A DNA stretch of 52,177 nt from an uncultured Mycobacteriaceae bacterium (GTDB taxonomy: Bacteria > Actinomycetota > Actinomycetes > Mycobacteriales > Mycobacteriaceae), in the NCBI GenBank assembly GCA_903927745.1, contig CAIYOH010000137.1, positions 1 through 52,177 on the forward strand, read 5' to 3'. Below, piece after piece: positions 8,108-15,878 of the stretch (position 1 is its first letter; each line of letters starts with the position of its first letter). The notes under the pieces are model-generated. The model made no database searches. It saw nothing but the letters and a program-made list of their open reading frames with translations, and was not told where the DNA came from. Made by a program: the position numbers and the translations under genes.

Positions 8108-8890
8108 TCAGCGCGTCACATCGAGCGTGGCGGCCATCGCCGCGCCCACGATCCCGGCGTTGTTCTGCAGGGCGGCGGCCACTACCGGGGTGCGGTTCTC
8201 CAGCAGCGGCACCCACTTTTCAGCCTTGCGGCTGATGCCGCCGCCGGCAATGAACAGATCCGGGCTGATCGCGTTCTCGATGGCCACCAGCACCCGGGTC
8301 ACTTCCCGGGCCCACCGCGGGTAGCTCCAGCCGTTTTTCTCCTTGACCGAGGACGCGGCCCATTGCTCGGCCTCTTTGCCGCCGACCTCCAGGTGGCCGA
8401 ACTCCGTGTTGGGTATCAGCCTGCCGTGGTGGATCACCGCGGAGCCGATGCCCGTGCCGAACGTCAGCAGCACCACCAGTCCGGACCTGTTCTGGCCTGC
8501 GCCGTAACGCTCCTCGGCGAGCCCCGCCGCGTCCGCGTCATTGAGGATCGTGACCGGCTGGCCGGACAGCTCGGCGCTGATCACGTCGCGCGCGTTGGTC
8601 CCGATCCACGCCTTGTCCACGTTGGCCGCCGTCCTGACGACACCGTGGGTCACCACCCCCGGGTAGGTCACCCCGAGCGGACCCGTCCACTCGAATTCGT
8701 TGACCACGGCGGCGATGGTCTTGGCGACCGCCGTCGGCGTGGCCGGCTGTGGAGTCAGCAGCTTGACCCGCTCGCCGATCAGCAGGCCCGTGTTCAGGTC
8801 GACGACGCCGCCCTTGATGCCGCTACCGCCCACGTCGATGCCGAACGCGCGACGCTTGGGCGCATCCGTGGTGGTGTCGGTGTTGGTCAT
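8108..8890 (-). CDS. ppgK: Polyphosphate glucokinase
   Basis: A 260-residue ROK-family kinase that phosphorylates glucose using polyphosphate or ATP. Visible motifs are GIDVGGSGIKGG (about 17-28; phosphate 1), ILNDADAAGLAEERYG (about 115-130; sugar-binding Asp) and LLTFGTGIGSAV (about 139-150; phosphate 2). The length matches the mycobacterial enzyme. ATG 8890 is preceded by GAGAGGG, a good ribosome site. It lies upstream of sigA in the same direction and is divergent from suhB, the same arrangement as in M. tuberculosis (Rv2701c-Rv2703, inverted here). Confidence 0.94.
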   Translation of the reverse strand: MTNTDTTTDAPKRRAFGIDVGGSGIKGGVVDLNTGLLIGERVKLLTPQPATPTAVAKTIAAVVNEFEWTGPLGVTYPGVVTHGVVRTAANVDKAWIGTNARDVISAELSGQPVTILNDADAAGLAEERYGAGQNRSGLVVLLTFGTGIGSAVIHHGRLIPNTEFGHLEVGGKEAEQWAASSVKEKNGWSYPRWAREVTRVLVAIENAISPDLFIAGGGISRKAEKWVPLLENRTPVVAAALQNNAGIVGAAMAATLDVTR

Positions 8891-8959
8891 CGGACCCTCT
8901 CGGCGAGGCGCGTGCTGTCCGATCACCATAACGTCCGACAGTTGTGCTGCGATGGAGCG

Positions 8960-9838
8960 GTGACGCGACCCGATGACCAGCCCGCAGCGCTGCGCCACGT
9001 GGCGGAAGCGCTGGCCACCGAGGCCGCCGATTTCGTGCGGCGCCGCCGCACCGAGGTGTTCGAGGGGGACGGGCGCGCCGATGCGGCCCGTGGGGTTGGT
9101 GCGGTGCGGTCGAAGAGCACCCCTACCGACCCGGTGACCGTGGTCGACACCGAGACCGAGAACCTGTTGCGCGACCGGTTGGCCCGGTTGCGCCCCGGCG
9201 ACCCGATTCTCGGTGAGGAGGGTGGGGGGCCGGCCGACACGGGGAATCCTGGGGCCGGGACCGCCGAGCAGATCACCTGGGTGCTCGATCCGATCGATGG
9301 CACCGTGAACTTCGTCTACGGCATCCCCGCGTATGCGGTGTCGATCGGGGCGCAGGTGAACGGCGTCTCGGTAGCCGGCGCCGTTGCCGATGTCGTCAAC
9401 CGGCGGGTGTATTCGGCGGCGATCGGCCACGGCGCGCACGTGATCCACGAGCATAGGACAGAACCGTTGCACTGCACGGGCGTCCGCGATCTGTCAATGG
9501 CGTTGCTGGGTACTGGATTCGGTTATTCGACCGGACGACGGGAGGTCCAGGCGTCGCTGCTGGCCCGGATACTGCCAATGGTCCGCGACGTACGCCGGAT
9601 CGGGTCCGCGGCGCTGGACCTGTGCATGGTCGCCGCGGGCCAGCTGGACGCCTTCTATGAGCACGGCCTGCAACCGTGGGATCGCGCGGCGGGCGCGCTG
9701 ATCGCGGCCGAGGCCGGCGCCCGTGTGGTGTTGCCCGACGGGGACGATGCCGGGTTGACGGTCGCGGTCGCCCCCGGAATCGCCGACCAACTGTTGGCGG
9801 CGTTGAACGGTTTCGGCGCCCTGGGGCCGGTTCCCTAG
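8960..9838 (+). CDS. suhB: Inositol-1-monophosphatase SuhB
   Basis: A 292-residue Mg-dependent inositol monophosphatase that releases free myo-inositol, a precursor of phosphatidylinositol and mycothiol. The metal-site motifs are all visible: GEEGG (about 92-96), WVLDPIDGTVNFVYG (about 110-124) and WDRAAG (about 239-244). GTG 8960 (VTRPDDQP) is chosen because the upstream open frame overlaps ppgK antisense and lacks family sequence. It is divergent from ppgK with a 69-bp gap and convergent with cei. Confidence 0.93.
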   Translation: MTRPDDQPAALRHVAEALATEAADFVRRRRTEVFEGDGRADAARGVGAVRSKSTPTDPVTVVDTETENLLRDRLARLRPGDPILGEEGGGPADTGNPGAGTAEQITWVLDPIDGTVNFVYGIPAYAVSIGAQVNGVSVAGAVADVVNRRVYSAAIGHGAHVIHEHRTEPLHCTGVRDLSMALLGTGFGYSTGRREVQASLLARILPMVRDVRRIGSAALDLCMVAAGQLDAFYEHGLQPWDRAAGALIAAEAGARVVLPDGDDAGLTVAVAPGIADQLLAALNGFGALGPVP

Positions 9839-9845
9839 TCGCTGT

Positions 9846-10496
9846 TCAGCAGCTGCTGGAATGAATCCTGCTGAGCAGCGAGGGATCCGACGCGTGCGTC
9901 GCGCCCGGGCGCAGGGCTGCCAGCGCCGCGTCGATGTCGTCGTCGTGTGCCAGCGCGGTGAACTCTGTCCCGACCGCGAGGTCGACGGAGTCGTCCGCAC
10001 GGTTGTCATTGAGTAGTTCATTGCACGGCGCCACCAGCCACACGGCGGCCGCGGTGGCCTGCCCGGCCGTCCCGAAGCGGATCTGGCCCTGGCAGGTCAG
10101 CCGGGCCCCGGCGTATACCGGGTCGTTGCCGGCCGTCGCCTGGGCGAATCCCACGTCCTTCATCGCGCCGGCAACGTCGGCGGCTTGCCCACCGCGGCCG
10201 CTGGCGTTGAGGACGCGGACCTTCGCGTCGGCCAGTTTGGCCGGTGCGACATCGGCCATCGTGGTCCGCGACACCTGCTCGCCGAGTTGGGCGGGCCCCG
10301 ATCCGGCCTGTTGCGGCGGCAGGTTGCACGCGACGGCTTCGCGGGTCTTCGTCGGGCGAGTGAGCGCAACGGTCCACACCACGCCCGTCACCACCGCCAT
10401 GACGATCAGCGCGATGGCCGCTGGCCGCGGGTTGCGTCGCCGGAACGGACGGCCGTTCTTGTCGAAGGCGGTGCCCTCGGTGATTTGTGCCACCAC
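9846..10496 (-). CDS. cei: Envelope integrity protein Cei (LytR C-terminal domain)
   Basis: A 216-residue protein with one N-terminal membrane helix (about 26-46) and an extracytoplasmic part. The region around KVRVLNASGRGGQAADVAG (about 92-110) has the VxVLNG/S pattern of the LytR_C domain. Four Cys residues outside the membrane may form disulfides. The M. tuberculosis homologue Rv2700 is required for envelope integrity and virulence. Two adjacent GTG codons (10496 and 10493) can start it; neither has a strong ribosome site. It is divergent from the DUF4193 gene. Confidence 0.88.
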   Translation of the reverse strand: MVAQITEGTAFDKNGRPFRRRNPRPAAIALIVMAVVTGVVWTVALTRPTKTREAVACNLPPQQAGSGPAQLGEQVSRTTMADVAPAKLADAKVRVLNASGRGGQAADVAGAMKDVGFAQATAGNDPVYAGARLTCQGQIRFGTAGQATAAAVWLVAPCNELLNDNRADDSVDLAVGTEFTALAHDDDIDAALAALRPGATHASDPSLLSRIHSSSC

Positions 10497-10608
10497 AGGA
10501 GCACTGTAACGGCAAGCTAAATTGACTGGTCAACGCCAAACGGGCGGTCCGATGCAAAGATGTGATGTAAATCATAGATTAACCATTGGTGATCCGGGCA
10601 CGAATCGT

Positions 10609-10637
10609 TTGGCGGATGCGCCCGACGCTGGTACAAA
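10609..10637 (+). promoter_or_regulatory. SigA-type promoter for the DUF4193 gene
   Basis: TTGGCG (10609-10614) and TACAAA (10632-10637) are separated by 17 bp, close to the housekeeping consensus. Transcription would begin near 10644, leaving a leader of about 54 bases before the ATG at 10698. Confidence 0.5.
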
Positions 10638-10697
10638 GCGATGCTTGGGACATCAGGCATGCGAGGGGCCAGGGCACGGGATAGACAGGGAACAGAT

Positions 10698-11000
10698 ATG
10701 CCTACCGACTACGACGCTCCACGGCGTACCGAGACCGATGACGTCTCAGAGGACTCGCTGGAGGAACTCAAAGCCCGACGCAACGAGGCGGCCTCGGCCG
10801 TGGTCGATGTCGACGAATCCGAAACCGCCGAGTCGTTCGAGTTGCCGGGAGCCGACCTTTCGGGCGAAGAGCTGTCCGTTCGCGTGGTGCCGAAGCAGGC
10901 GGACGAATTCACCTGCTCGAGTTGCTTTCTGGTGCAGCACCGCAGCCGTCTCGCGACCGAGAAGAAAGGCGTGATGATCTGCACCGACTGCGCGGCGTGA
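10698..11000 (+). CDS. DUF4193 protein (100 aa), Cys4 zinc-ribbon type
   Basis: A 100-residue actinobacterial protein of unknown function, the counterpart of Rv2699c (also 100 residues). The N-terminal 60 residues are strongly acidic. The C-terminal part has CSSC (about 75-78) and CTDC (about 95-98), a clear Cys4 zinc ribbon. ATG 10698 is preceded by AGGGAAC. The ribbon plus acidic tail is reminiscent of small RNA-polymerase-binding proteins, but that is inference only. It is convergent with the DUF3093 gene. Confidence 0.9.
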   Translation: MPTDYDAPRRTETDDVSEDSLEELKARRNEAASAVVDVDESETAESFELPGADLSGEELSVRVVPKQADEFTCSSCFLVQHRSRLATEKKGVMICTDCAA

Positions 11001-11009
11001 TCCAGGGAT

Positions 11010-11495
11010 TCAGCTGCGCAACGCGGACAGCATCCGCTCTGGGTGACGGCAACTCACCAGCCAGTACGGAGTCGGGTCGTCGACGTCGTCCAGAACTAAC
11101 AAAACCATCGGACCGACCCAGGGCCGGTGCACCACATAGGCGGCCGGATCGAGCTGGCGGCCCAATGCTGCCGACTTCGCGGAGGTCGGAACCTCCGCTG
11201 ACCTGGTGATGACCGTGACCGGCAGATGTGCCTCGGCGGCCCACAGCTGGACCCCGCCTGAGCCCTCTGGGCCGGAGGTGACCTTGATCTCGACCCGACC
11301 GAGCCATAACAGCGCGCCGGCGGCCGCCGCGAACAGCGTCGCGTACGGAACCCACGCGGGGATGGCAGGAACACCGAGGTTGACCTCGACAGCGATCAGC
11401 GCCGCGAGCCCGAGGCTCATGGGCCACCACCACCAAGGCACCCACAGTCGTTCGCGGTATCGCACGCTGTGCGGCGCGACGCGGTTACCGGGCAC
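11010..11495 (-). CDS. DUF3093 membrane protein (161 aa)
   Basis: This 161-residue protein begins [12 protein letters not shown], typical of DUF3093, followed by two membrane helices (about 20-40 and 46-66) and a soluble C-terminal part with [13 protein letters not shown] near the end. Rv2698 is the counterpart. Function is unknown. It is divergent from dut with a 25-bp gap, an arrangement that recurs in actinobacteria and suggests shared promoters rather than shared function. Confidence 0.86.
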   Translation of the reverse strand: MPGNRVAPHSVRYRERLWVPWWWWPMSLGLAALIAVEVNLGVPAIPAWVPYATLFAAAAGALLWLGRVEIKVTSGPEGSGGVQLWAAEAHLPVTVITRSAEVPTSAKSAALGRQLDPAAYVVHRPWVGPMVLLVLDDVDDPTPYWLVSCRHPERMLSALRS

Positions 11496-11520
11496 GCGGT
11501 CAAGGGTAGTCTTTGGCCCC

Positions 11521-11985
11521 GTGTCGACCAGTCTTGCGATCGTTCGCCTCGATCCGGATCTGCCGCTGCCCGCCAGGGCGCACGACGGCGACGCGGGCGT
11601 CGATCTCTACAGCGCCGAGGACGTCGGGCTGGGCCCGGGGCAGCGCGCGCTGGTGCGGACGGGCGTCGCGGTCGCCATTCCGCACGGGATGGTCGGCCTG
11701 GTCCATCCGCGTTCGGGATTAGCTGCGCGCGTAGGGCTTTCGATTGTGAACAGCCCGGGCACCATCGACGCCGGATACCGCGGCGAGATCAAGATCTCAC
11801 TGATCAACCTGGATCCGACAGAGCCGATCGTTATCCGTCGCGGCGACCGCATCGCCCAGCTGGTGGTGCAGCAGGTCGAGTTGGTGGACCTGGTCGAGGT
11901 GGCGTCGTTCGACGAGGCGGGGCTGGCAGGGACGACCCGCGGCGATGGCGGCCACGGCTCCTCCGGCGGGCATGCGAGTTTGTGA
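11521..11985 (+). CDS. dut: Deoxyuridine 5'-triphosphate nucleotidohydrolase (dUTPase)
   Basis: A 154-residue trimeric dUTPase that hydrolyses dUTP to dUMP and keeps uracil out of DNA. The five family motifs are visible in order: [45 protein letters not shown] and the C-terminal [14 protein letters not shown] 11521 gives the exact length of the M. tuberculosis enzyme. The next gene starts within three bases, and a GTG at 11982 would overlap, so dut and the DUF3710 gene are probably co-transcribed. Confidence 0.96.
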   Translation: MSTSLAIVRLDPDLPLPARAHDGDAGVDLYSAEDVGLGPGQRALVRTGVAVAIPHGMVGLVHPRSGLAARVGLSIVNSPGTIDAGYRGEIKISLINLDPTEPIVIRRGDRIAQLVVQQVELVDLVEVASFDEAGLAGTTRGDGGHGSSGGHASL

Positions 11986-11987
11986 CC

Positions 11988-12656
11988 ATGACATCGGAAG
12001 AACTCGAGGGCCCGTTCGACATCGACGACTTCGACGACCCGGCGGCGGCGGAACTCGCCCGGCTCGACCTGGGGTCTGTCCTGGTCCCCATGCCGGCGAC
12101 CGGGCAGCTGCAGGTCGAACTGACCGAAGCGGGCGTCCCCAGCGCGGTGTGGATGGTCACGCCGAACGGGCGCTTCACCATCGCCGCGTACGCGGCGCCG
12201 AAGACCGGCGGGCTGTGGCGCGAGGTGGCCGGCGAGCTCGCCGAGTCGCTTCGCGCGGACTCGGCGACGGTCAGCATCGTCGACGGCCCGTGGGGCCGGG
12301 AGGTGGTCGGCACCGCCTCCGGTGTGGTGCGCTTCATCGGGGTCGACGGCTACCGCTGGATGATCCGCTGCGTCATCAACGGCTCGCACGAGACCATCGA
12401 CGCCCTCGATGCCGAGGCGCGTACGGCCCTGGCGGACACCGTGGTCCGCCGGGGCGACACCCCGCTCCCGGTGCGCACCCCCCTGGCGGTGCAACTGCCC
12501 GCGCCGATGGCCGAGCAGCTGCGGCAGGCGGCCGCGCAGCAGGCCGAGCAACACCTTGGGGCGCAGCAGGCAGCCGGCGAGCCGGCTGAGCGCCGCAGCG
12601 CCGACGGATCGGCCATGCAGCAGCTGCGCGGCTCGGACAGCGCGACCGACACCTAG
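11988..12656 (+). CDS. DUF3710 protein (222 aa)
   Basis: A 222-residue actinobacterial DUF3710 protein, the counterpart of Rv2696c. The N-terminus is acidic (FDIDDFDDP). The core has QVELTEAG, AYAAPKTGGLWREV and a VDGPWGREVVG stretch, then FIGVDGYRWMIRCV, all characteristic of the family. The C-terminal 40 residues are Gln/Ala rich. No catalytic residues are recognised. Start ATG 11988 or GTG 11982 are equally possible. It follows dut directly in an operon, so a link to nucleotide or genome upkeep is conceivable but unproven. Confidence 0.88.
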   Translation: MTSEELEGPFDIDDFDDPAAAELARLDLGSVLVPMPATGQLQVELTEAGVPSAVWMVTPNGRFTIAAYAAPKTGGLWREVAGELAESLRADSATVSIVDGPWGREVVGTASGVVRFIGVDGYRWMIRCVINGSHETIDALDAEARTALADTVVRRGDTPLPVRTPLAVQLPAPMAEQLRQAAAQQAEQHLGAQQAAGEPAERRSADGSAMQQLRGSDSATDT

Positions 12657-12669
12657 GTGTACTGACCAC

Positions 12670-13407
12670 CTAGGCCTCGGCGAGAGCCGCCAGACAGGCC
12701 GCGCCCAACGCTGCGGCGGCGGACCCCAACTCCTCCAGCGTCACCGTCCGCAAGGCCGCGCGCGGCGCCGCGGCGACCCAGTCGAGCGCAACCCGAAGCG
12801 GGTGGACGGAATCATCGACCGCGGCCGCCACGCCCATGGGTGCGCCCAGCCGGGCCAGTTCCTCCGGGCTTGGTGCGGCGTAGGCGGCGGCCTCGTCCAT
12901 CGCATCGGGAAGGTGGGGCCACTGGGAGCGCCAGGAGCGGGCCAGCTCGTCGCCCAGCCAGGACGGGCTGGAGGCCAGCATCTGCGCGGTCGTCGCCGCC
13001 AAGCCGTCGACCCGCAGCCGCTCGGCCGAATACCGCGCCGCAAGCGAGGCCGGCGCGCTGCCGGGCGTCCCGATCCACGCCGGCAGGGCCACCAGGACGG
13101 CGACCGTGCGGTCGGGGTGCGCCAGGGCCCACGCGGCCGCGACCGCCGCACCGATCGAGACACCGCCGACGCAGATCGGGCCGTCGCGGGCGGCGTGGTC
13201 CAGCGCCGACAGGTAGCCCACGATCAGTCGGCCGGGGCGGGGCGGCGGAGCCACCAGCGCTGCGCCGGCGTCGCGCAGTGGACCCGAGAACGCGCGCCGG
13301 ACGTAGTCGTCATCGGAGCCTGTTCCGGGCAGCACCACGGTCGTCACACCGTGCAGATCGACAGCCACCTGTCGATAGTGCCCCGACCTCACTGTGGTCT
13401 CCAACAC
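12670..13407 (-). CDS. Alpha/beta hydrolase (Rv2695-like)
   Basis: A 245-residue protein of alpha/beta-hydrolase fold. The nucleophile motif GGVSIGAA is at about 81-88, a valid GxSxG. An oxyanion loop VVLPGTGSDDDYV lies near 24-36. Acid and His positions are less clear (VDDSVHP near 197-203 is a candidate). The GTG start at 13407 is the longest plausible. It sits on the opposite strand between the DUF3710 and OB-fold genes, as Rv2695 does in M. tuberculosis. Substrate unknown. Confidence 0.77.
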   Translation of the reverse strand: MLETTVRSGHYRQVAVDLHGVTTVVLPGTGSDDDYVRRAFSGPLRDAGAALVAPPPRPGRLIVGYLSALDHAARDGPICVGGVSIGAAVAAAWALAHPDRTVAVLVALPAWIGTPGSAPASLAARYSAERLRVDGLAATTAQMLASSPSWLGDELARSWRSQWPHLPDAMDEAAAYAAPSPEELARLGAPMGVAAAVDDSVHPLRVALDWVAAAPRAALRTVTLEELGSAAAALGAACLAALAEA

Positions 13408-13507
13408 TCTGACGTTTCCTTCGTTGGCGCGGGGAAGCCAACAGGTCTACGGTGGCCGTGGGCATGTACGTGGGCAGTGCGTCTGATCAGCATCGTCAGG
13501 AGTGGCC

Positions 13508-13876
13508 ATGGGGGCCGAGGGATTTCTGCGCCGGCTCAGCCGTCGGTTGACGGAAGATCCGGAGGTGCGCGATTCCGAGGAGTTGTCCGACGAAGTCGCG
13601 ATGAACGGCGCGCACCGTGTGGTCGATTGCGAGCGTGGCCAGGAGGTCACCATCATCGGCGCCCTGCGCAGCGTTGAGATGAACGGTAAGGGGTGTCCCG
13701 GGGGAGTGCGCGCCGAATTGTTCGACGGCAGCGACATCGTCACCCTGGTCTGGTTGGGTCAGCGGCGCATCCCGGGCATCGAATCCGGCCGCAGGCTGCG
13801 GGTGCACGGTCGGGTGGGCGCGTTGGAGAACGGTGCCAAGGCCATCTACAACCCGCATTATGAGATCGAGCGGTGA
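13508..13876 (+). CDS. OB-fold nucleic-acid-binding protein (Rv2694c-like)
   Basis: A 122-residue protein, the same length as I recall for Rv2694c. The central part, QEVTIIGALRSV through ELFDGSDIVTLVWLGQRRIPGIESG to LRVHGRVG, is a five-strand OB-fold pattern resembling the anticodon-binding/RecG wedge type. ATG 13508 has AGGAG at the correct distance; GTG 13502 does not. The stop overlaps the DUF3159 start by four bases (GTGA), so the two are translationally coupled. Confidence 0.85.
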   Translation: MGAEGFLRRLSRRLTEDPEVRDSEELSDEVAMNGAHRVVDCERGQEVTIIGALRSVEMNGKGCPGGVRAELFDGSDIVTLVWLGQRRIPGIESGRRLRVHGRVGALENGAKAIYNPHYEIER

Positions 13877-14472
13877 CCCCCGAGGGTTTGTTGGCGCAAT
13901 TCGGCGGAGTCAGCGGCGTCATCTACTCGTCGTTGCCGGTGATCACTTTCGCCTTGGCGTCGAGCGTCTCGGGTGTGCTGCCGGCAGTCGTGTCGGCGCT
14001 GGGCGTGGCCGCGGTGATCCTGCTGTGGCGTCTGATTCGGCGCGAATCCATCCGCCCCGCGCTGGCCGGCTTCATCGGTGTCGCGATCTGCGCGCTGATC
14101 GCCTACGCGACGGGCCAGGCCCGCGGCTACTTCCTGCTGGGCATCTGGATGTCGCTGGTGTGGGCGGTGGTTTTCACGACCTCCGTCGTGGTCCGCCGGC
14201 CCCTCGTCGGCTACGCGTGGAGTTGGGCGACCGGTCGTGATCGAGGGTGGCGCCGGGTGCCGCGGGCGGTCTACGCCTTCGACCTCGCCTCGCTGTGCTG
14301 GGTGGTGGTGTTCGGCGCCCGGTTCGTCGTCCAGCGGCTGCTCTACGACGCCGACAGGACCGGTTGGCTCGTGGCTGCGCGGCTCGGCATGGGCTGGCCG
14401 CTGACCGTGCTGGCGGCGCTGGTGACCTACGTGGCGGTCAAAGCCGCCCAGCGGGCCATTGTGGCCGATTAA
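13873..14472 (+). CDS. DUF3159 membrane protein (199 aa)
   Basis: A 199-residue integral membrane protein with about five or six hydrophobic helices (residues 18-34, 38-54, 62-80, 88-105, 135-155, 170-190). It begins with the family sequence LLAQFGGVSGVIYSSLPV and has a central RRPLVGYAWSW segment typical of DUF3159. Rv2693c is the counterpart. Function is unknown. It is coupled to the upstream OB-fold gene and its 3' end overlaps ceoC convergently by four bases. Confidence 0.88.
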   Translation: MTPEGLLAQFGGVSGVIYSSLPVITFALASSVSGVLPAVVSALGVAAVILLWRLIRRESIRPALAGFIGVAICALIAYATGQARGYFLLGIWMSLVWAVVFTTSVVVRRPLVGYAWSWATGRDRGWRRVPRAVYAFDLASLCWVVVFGARFVVQRLLYDADRTGWLVAARLGMGWPLTVLAALVTYVAVKAAQRAIVAD

Positions 14473-15143
14473 TCGGGCGGCGACGTCTCCGGGAGCAGCA
14501 GGTCACGCAGGTCCTCCTCGGCCTCGGCGGCGGCGACGAACAGCAGTTCGTCGCCGCCCTCCAGCGGCTCGTCGGGTTCCGGCACGATCACCCGCGGGCC
14601 GCGCAGGATCGTCACCAGCGTGACGTTGCGCGGCAACTCCAGTCTGCGCACCGGCTTTCCGCCCCAGGGCGTCCGGTCGGGCAGGGTGATCTCGACCAGG
14701 TTGGCCTGGCCACGACGGAACTCCAGGAGCCACACCAGGTCGCCGACGGCGACGGCCTCCTCGATCATCGACGCCAACATGCGCGGCGTGGAGACCGCGA
14801 CGTCCACGCCCCAGGCATCGGTGAACAGCCATTCGTTGCGGGGGTCGTTGACCCGGGCCACCACCCGCGGCACCGCGAACTCGGTCTTGGCTAGGAGGCT
14901 GAGCACCACGTTCACCTTGTCGTCGCCGGTCGCGGCGATCACCACGTCGAAGCTCTCGAGGTGGACCGCCTCCAGCAGGCTCAGCTCGCACGCGTCGCCG
15001 AGGTGCCAGTGCGCGTCGGGGATGGCGTCGACGTCGACGTGGGCGGAGTTGCGCTCGATCAGCGTCACGTCGTGGTGGTAGCCGACGAGCTCGCGGGTGA
15101 CCGAACGGCCGACCGCACCGGCCCCGGCGACAGCTATCTTCAT
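14469..15143 (-). CDS. ceoC: TrkA-type RCK protein CeoC
   Basis: A 224-residue K+-transport regulatory subunit. An RCK_N Rossmann domain (GAGAVGRSVTREL at about 7-19, acidic LIERN at about 28-32) is followed by a C-terminal RCK_C half (about 140-220) with LEGGDELLFVAA. Such proteins bind NAD(H) or nucleotides and gate a K+ transporter at the membrane. ATG 15143 overlaps the ceoB stop (ATGA), so ceoB-ceoC is an operon. No TrkH/TrkG channel gene is adjacent; a KimA-like permease lies divergently. Confidence 0.92.
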   Translation of the reverse strand: MKIAVAGAGAVGRSVTRELVGYHHDVTLIERNSAHVDVDAIPDAHWHLGDACELSLLEAVHLESFDVVIAATGDDKVNVVLSLLAKTEFAVPRVVARVNDPRNEWLFTDAWGVDVAVSTPRMLASMIEEAVAVGDLVWLLEFRRGQANLVEITLPDRTPWGGKPVRRLELPRNVTLVTILRGPRVIVPEPDEPLEGGDELLFVAAAEAEEDLRDLLLPETSPPD

Positions 15144-15820
15144 GTGGCCTTGCCCTCGACGTCCTCGGCGGGCGGCAGCGCGGCGATGGCCACCGCCTCC
15201 GCCACCCGACCCGATATGGCGGCGATGTACACCTGATCGCCGGACTGGATGACGGTCTTGGGTTCGGGCAGCACGCCGGTGCCGAACCGGATCACGAACG
15301 CCACCCGGGCTCCGGTGGCCAGCTCGAGGTCGGTGGCCCGGTGACCCGCCCAGTCGTCGTGCAGGTCGAGTTCCGCCACGGCGACGGTCCCGGTGGGGTC
15401 GCGCCACCGGGCGGTCTCGCCCTCCCGGGTGAGCGCGTTGAGCAAGCGGTCGGTGGTCCACGGCACGGTGGCGATCGTGGGAATGCCCAGGCGTTCGTAG
15501 ACCCCGGCGCGTTTGGCGTCGTAAATGCGGGCGACGACGCGCTCCACGCCGAAGATCTCCCGCGCTAACCGCGCCGAGATGATGTTGGAGTTGTCGCCGG
15601 ACGACACCGCCGCGAAGGCATCGGTGTGCTCGATGCCCGCCCGCAGCAGCACGTCGCGGTCGAATCCCTGGCCCAACACCCGGTCCCCGGAGAACTCCGG
15701 ACTCAAACGGTTGAAGGCGGCGCCGTCACGGTCGATGACCGCGACGTCGTGACCGATCCGGCCCAGCGCATCAGCCAGCGACGAGCCCACCCTCCCGCAG
15801 CCCATGACCACTACGCGCAC
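15140..15820 (-). CDS. ceoB: TrkA-type RCK protein CeoB
   Basis: A 226-residue paralogue of CeoC with the same layout: RCK_N with GCGRVGSSLADAL (about 7-19) and VIDRDG (about 28-33), then RCK_C with TVIQSGDQVYIAAI. It is the first gene of ceoB-ceoC and would form a hetero- or homo-oligomer gating K+ uptake. GTG start at 15820. The 58-bp gap to the divergent KimA-like gene must hold both promoters. Confidence 0.92.
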   Translation of the reverse strand: MRVVVMGCGRVGSSLADALGRIGHDVAVIDRDGAAFNRLSPEFSGDRVLGQGFDRDVLLRAGIEHTDAFAAVSSGDNSNIISARLAREIFGVERVVARIYDAKRAGVYERLGIPTIATVPWTTDRLLNALTREGETARWRDPTGTVAVAELDLHDDWAGHRATDLELATGARVAFVIRFGTGVLPEPKTVIQSGDQVYIAAISGRVAEAVAIAALPPAEDVEGKAT

Positions 15821-15878
15821 GACATCATTCTCACCTACCGGCCGTCATCGGGCCGCGGTGGGCATACCCTTGGCACTC

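Noticed and set aside
15821..15878. Possible c-di-AMP (ydaO) riboswitch upstream of the KimA-like gene
   Set aside because: Only 58 bp separate the divergent starts, too short for the riboswitch, and no conserved motifs were seen.
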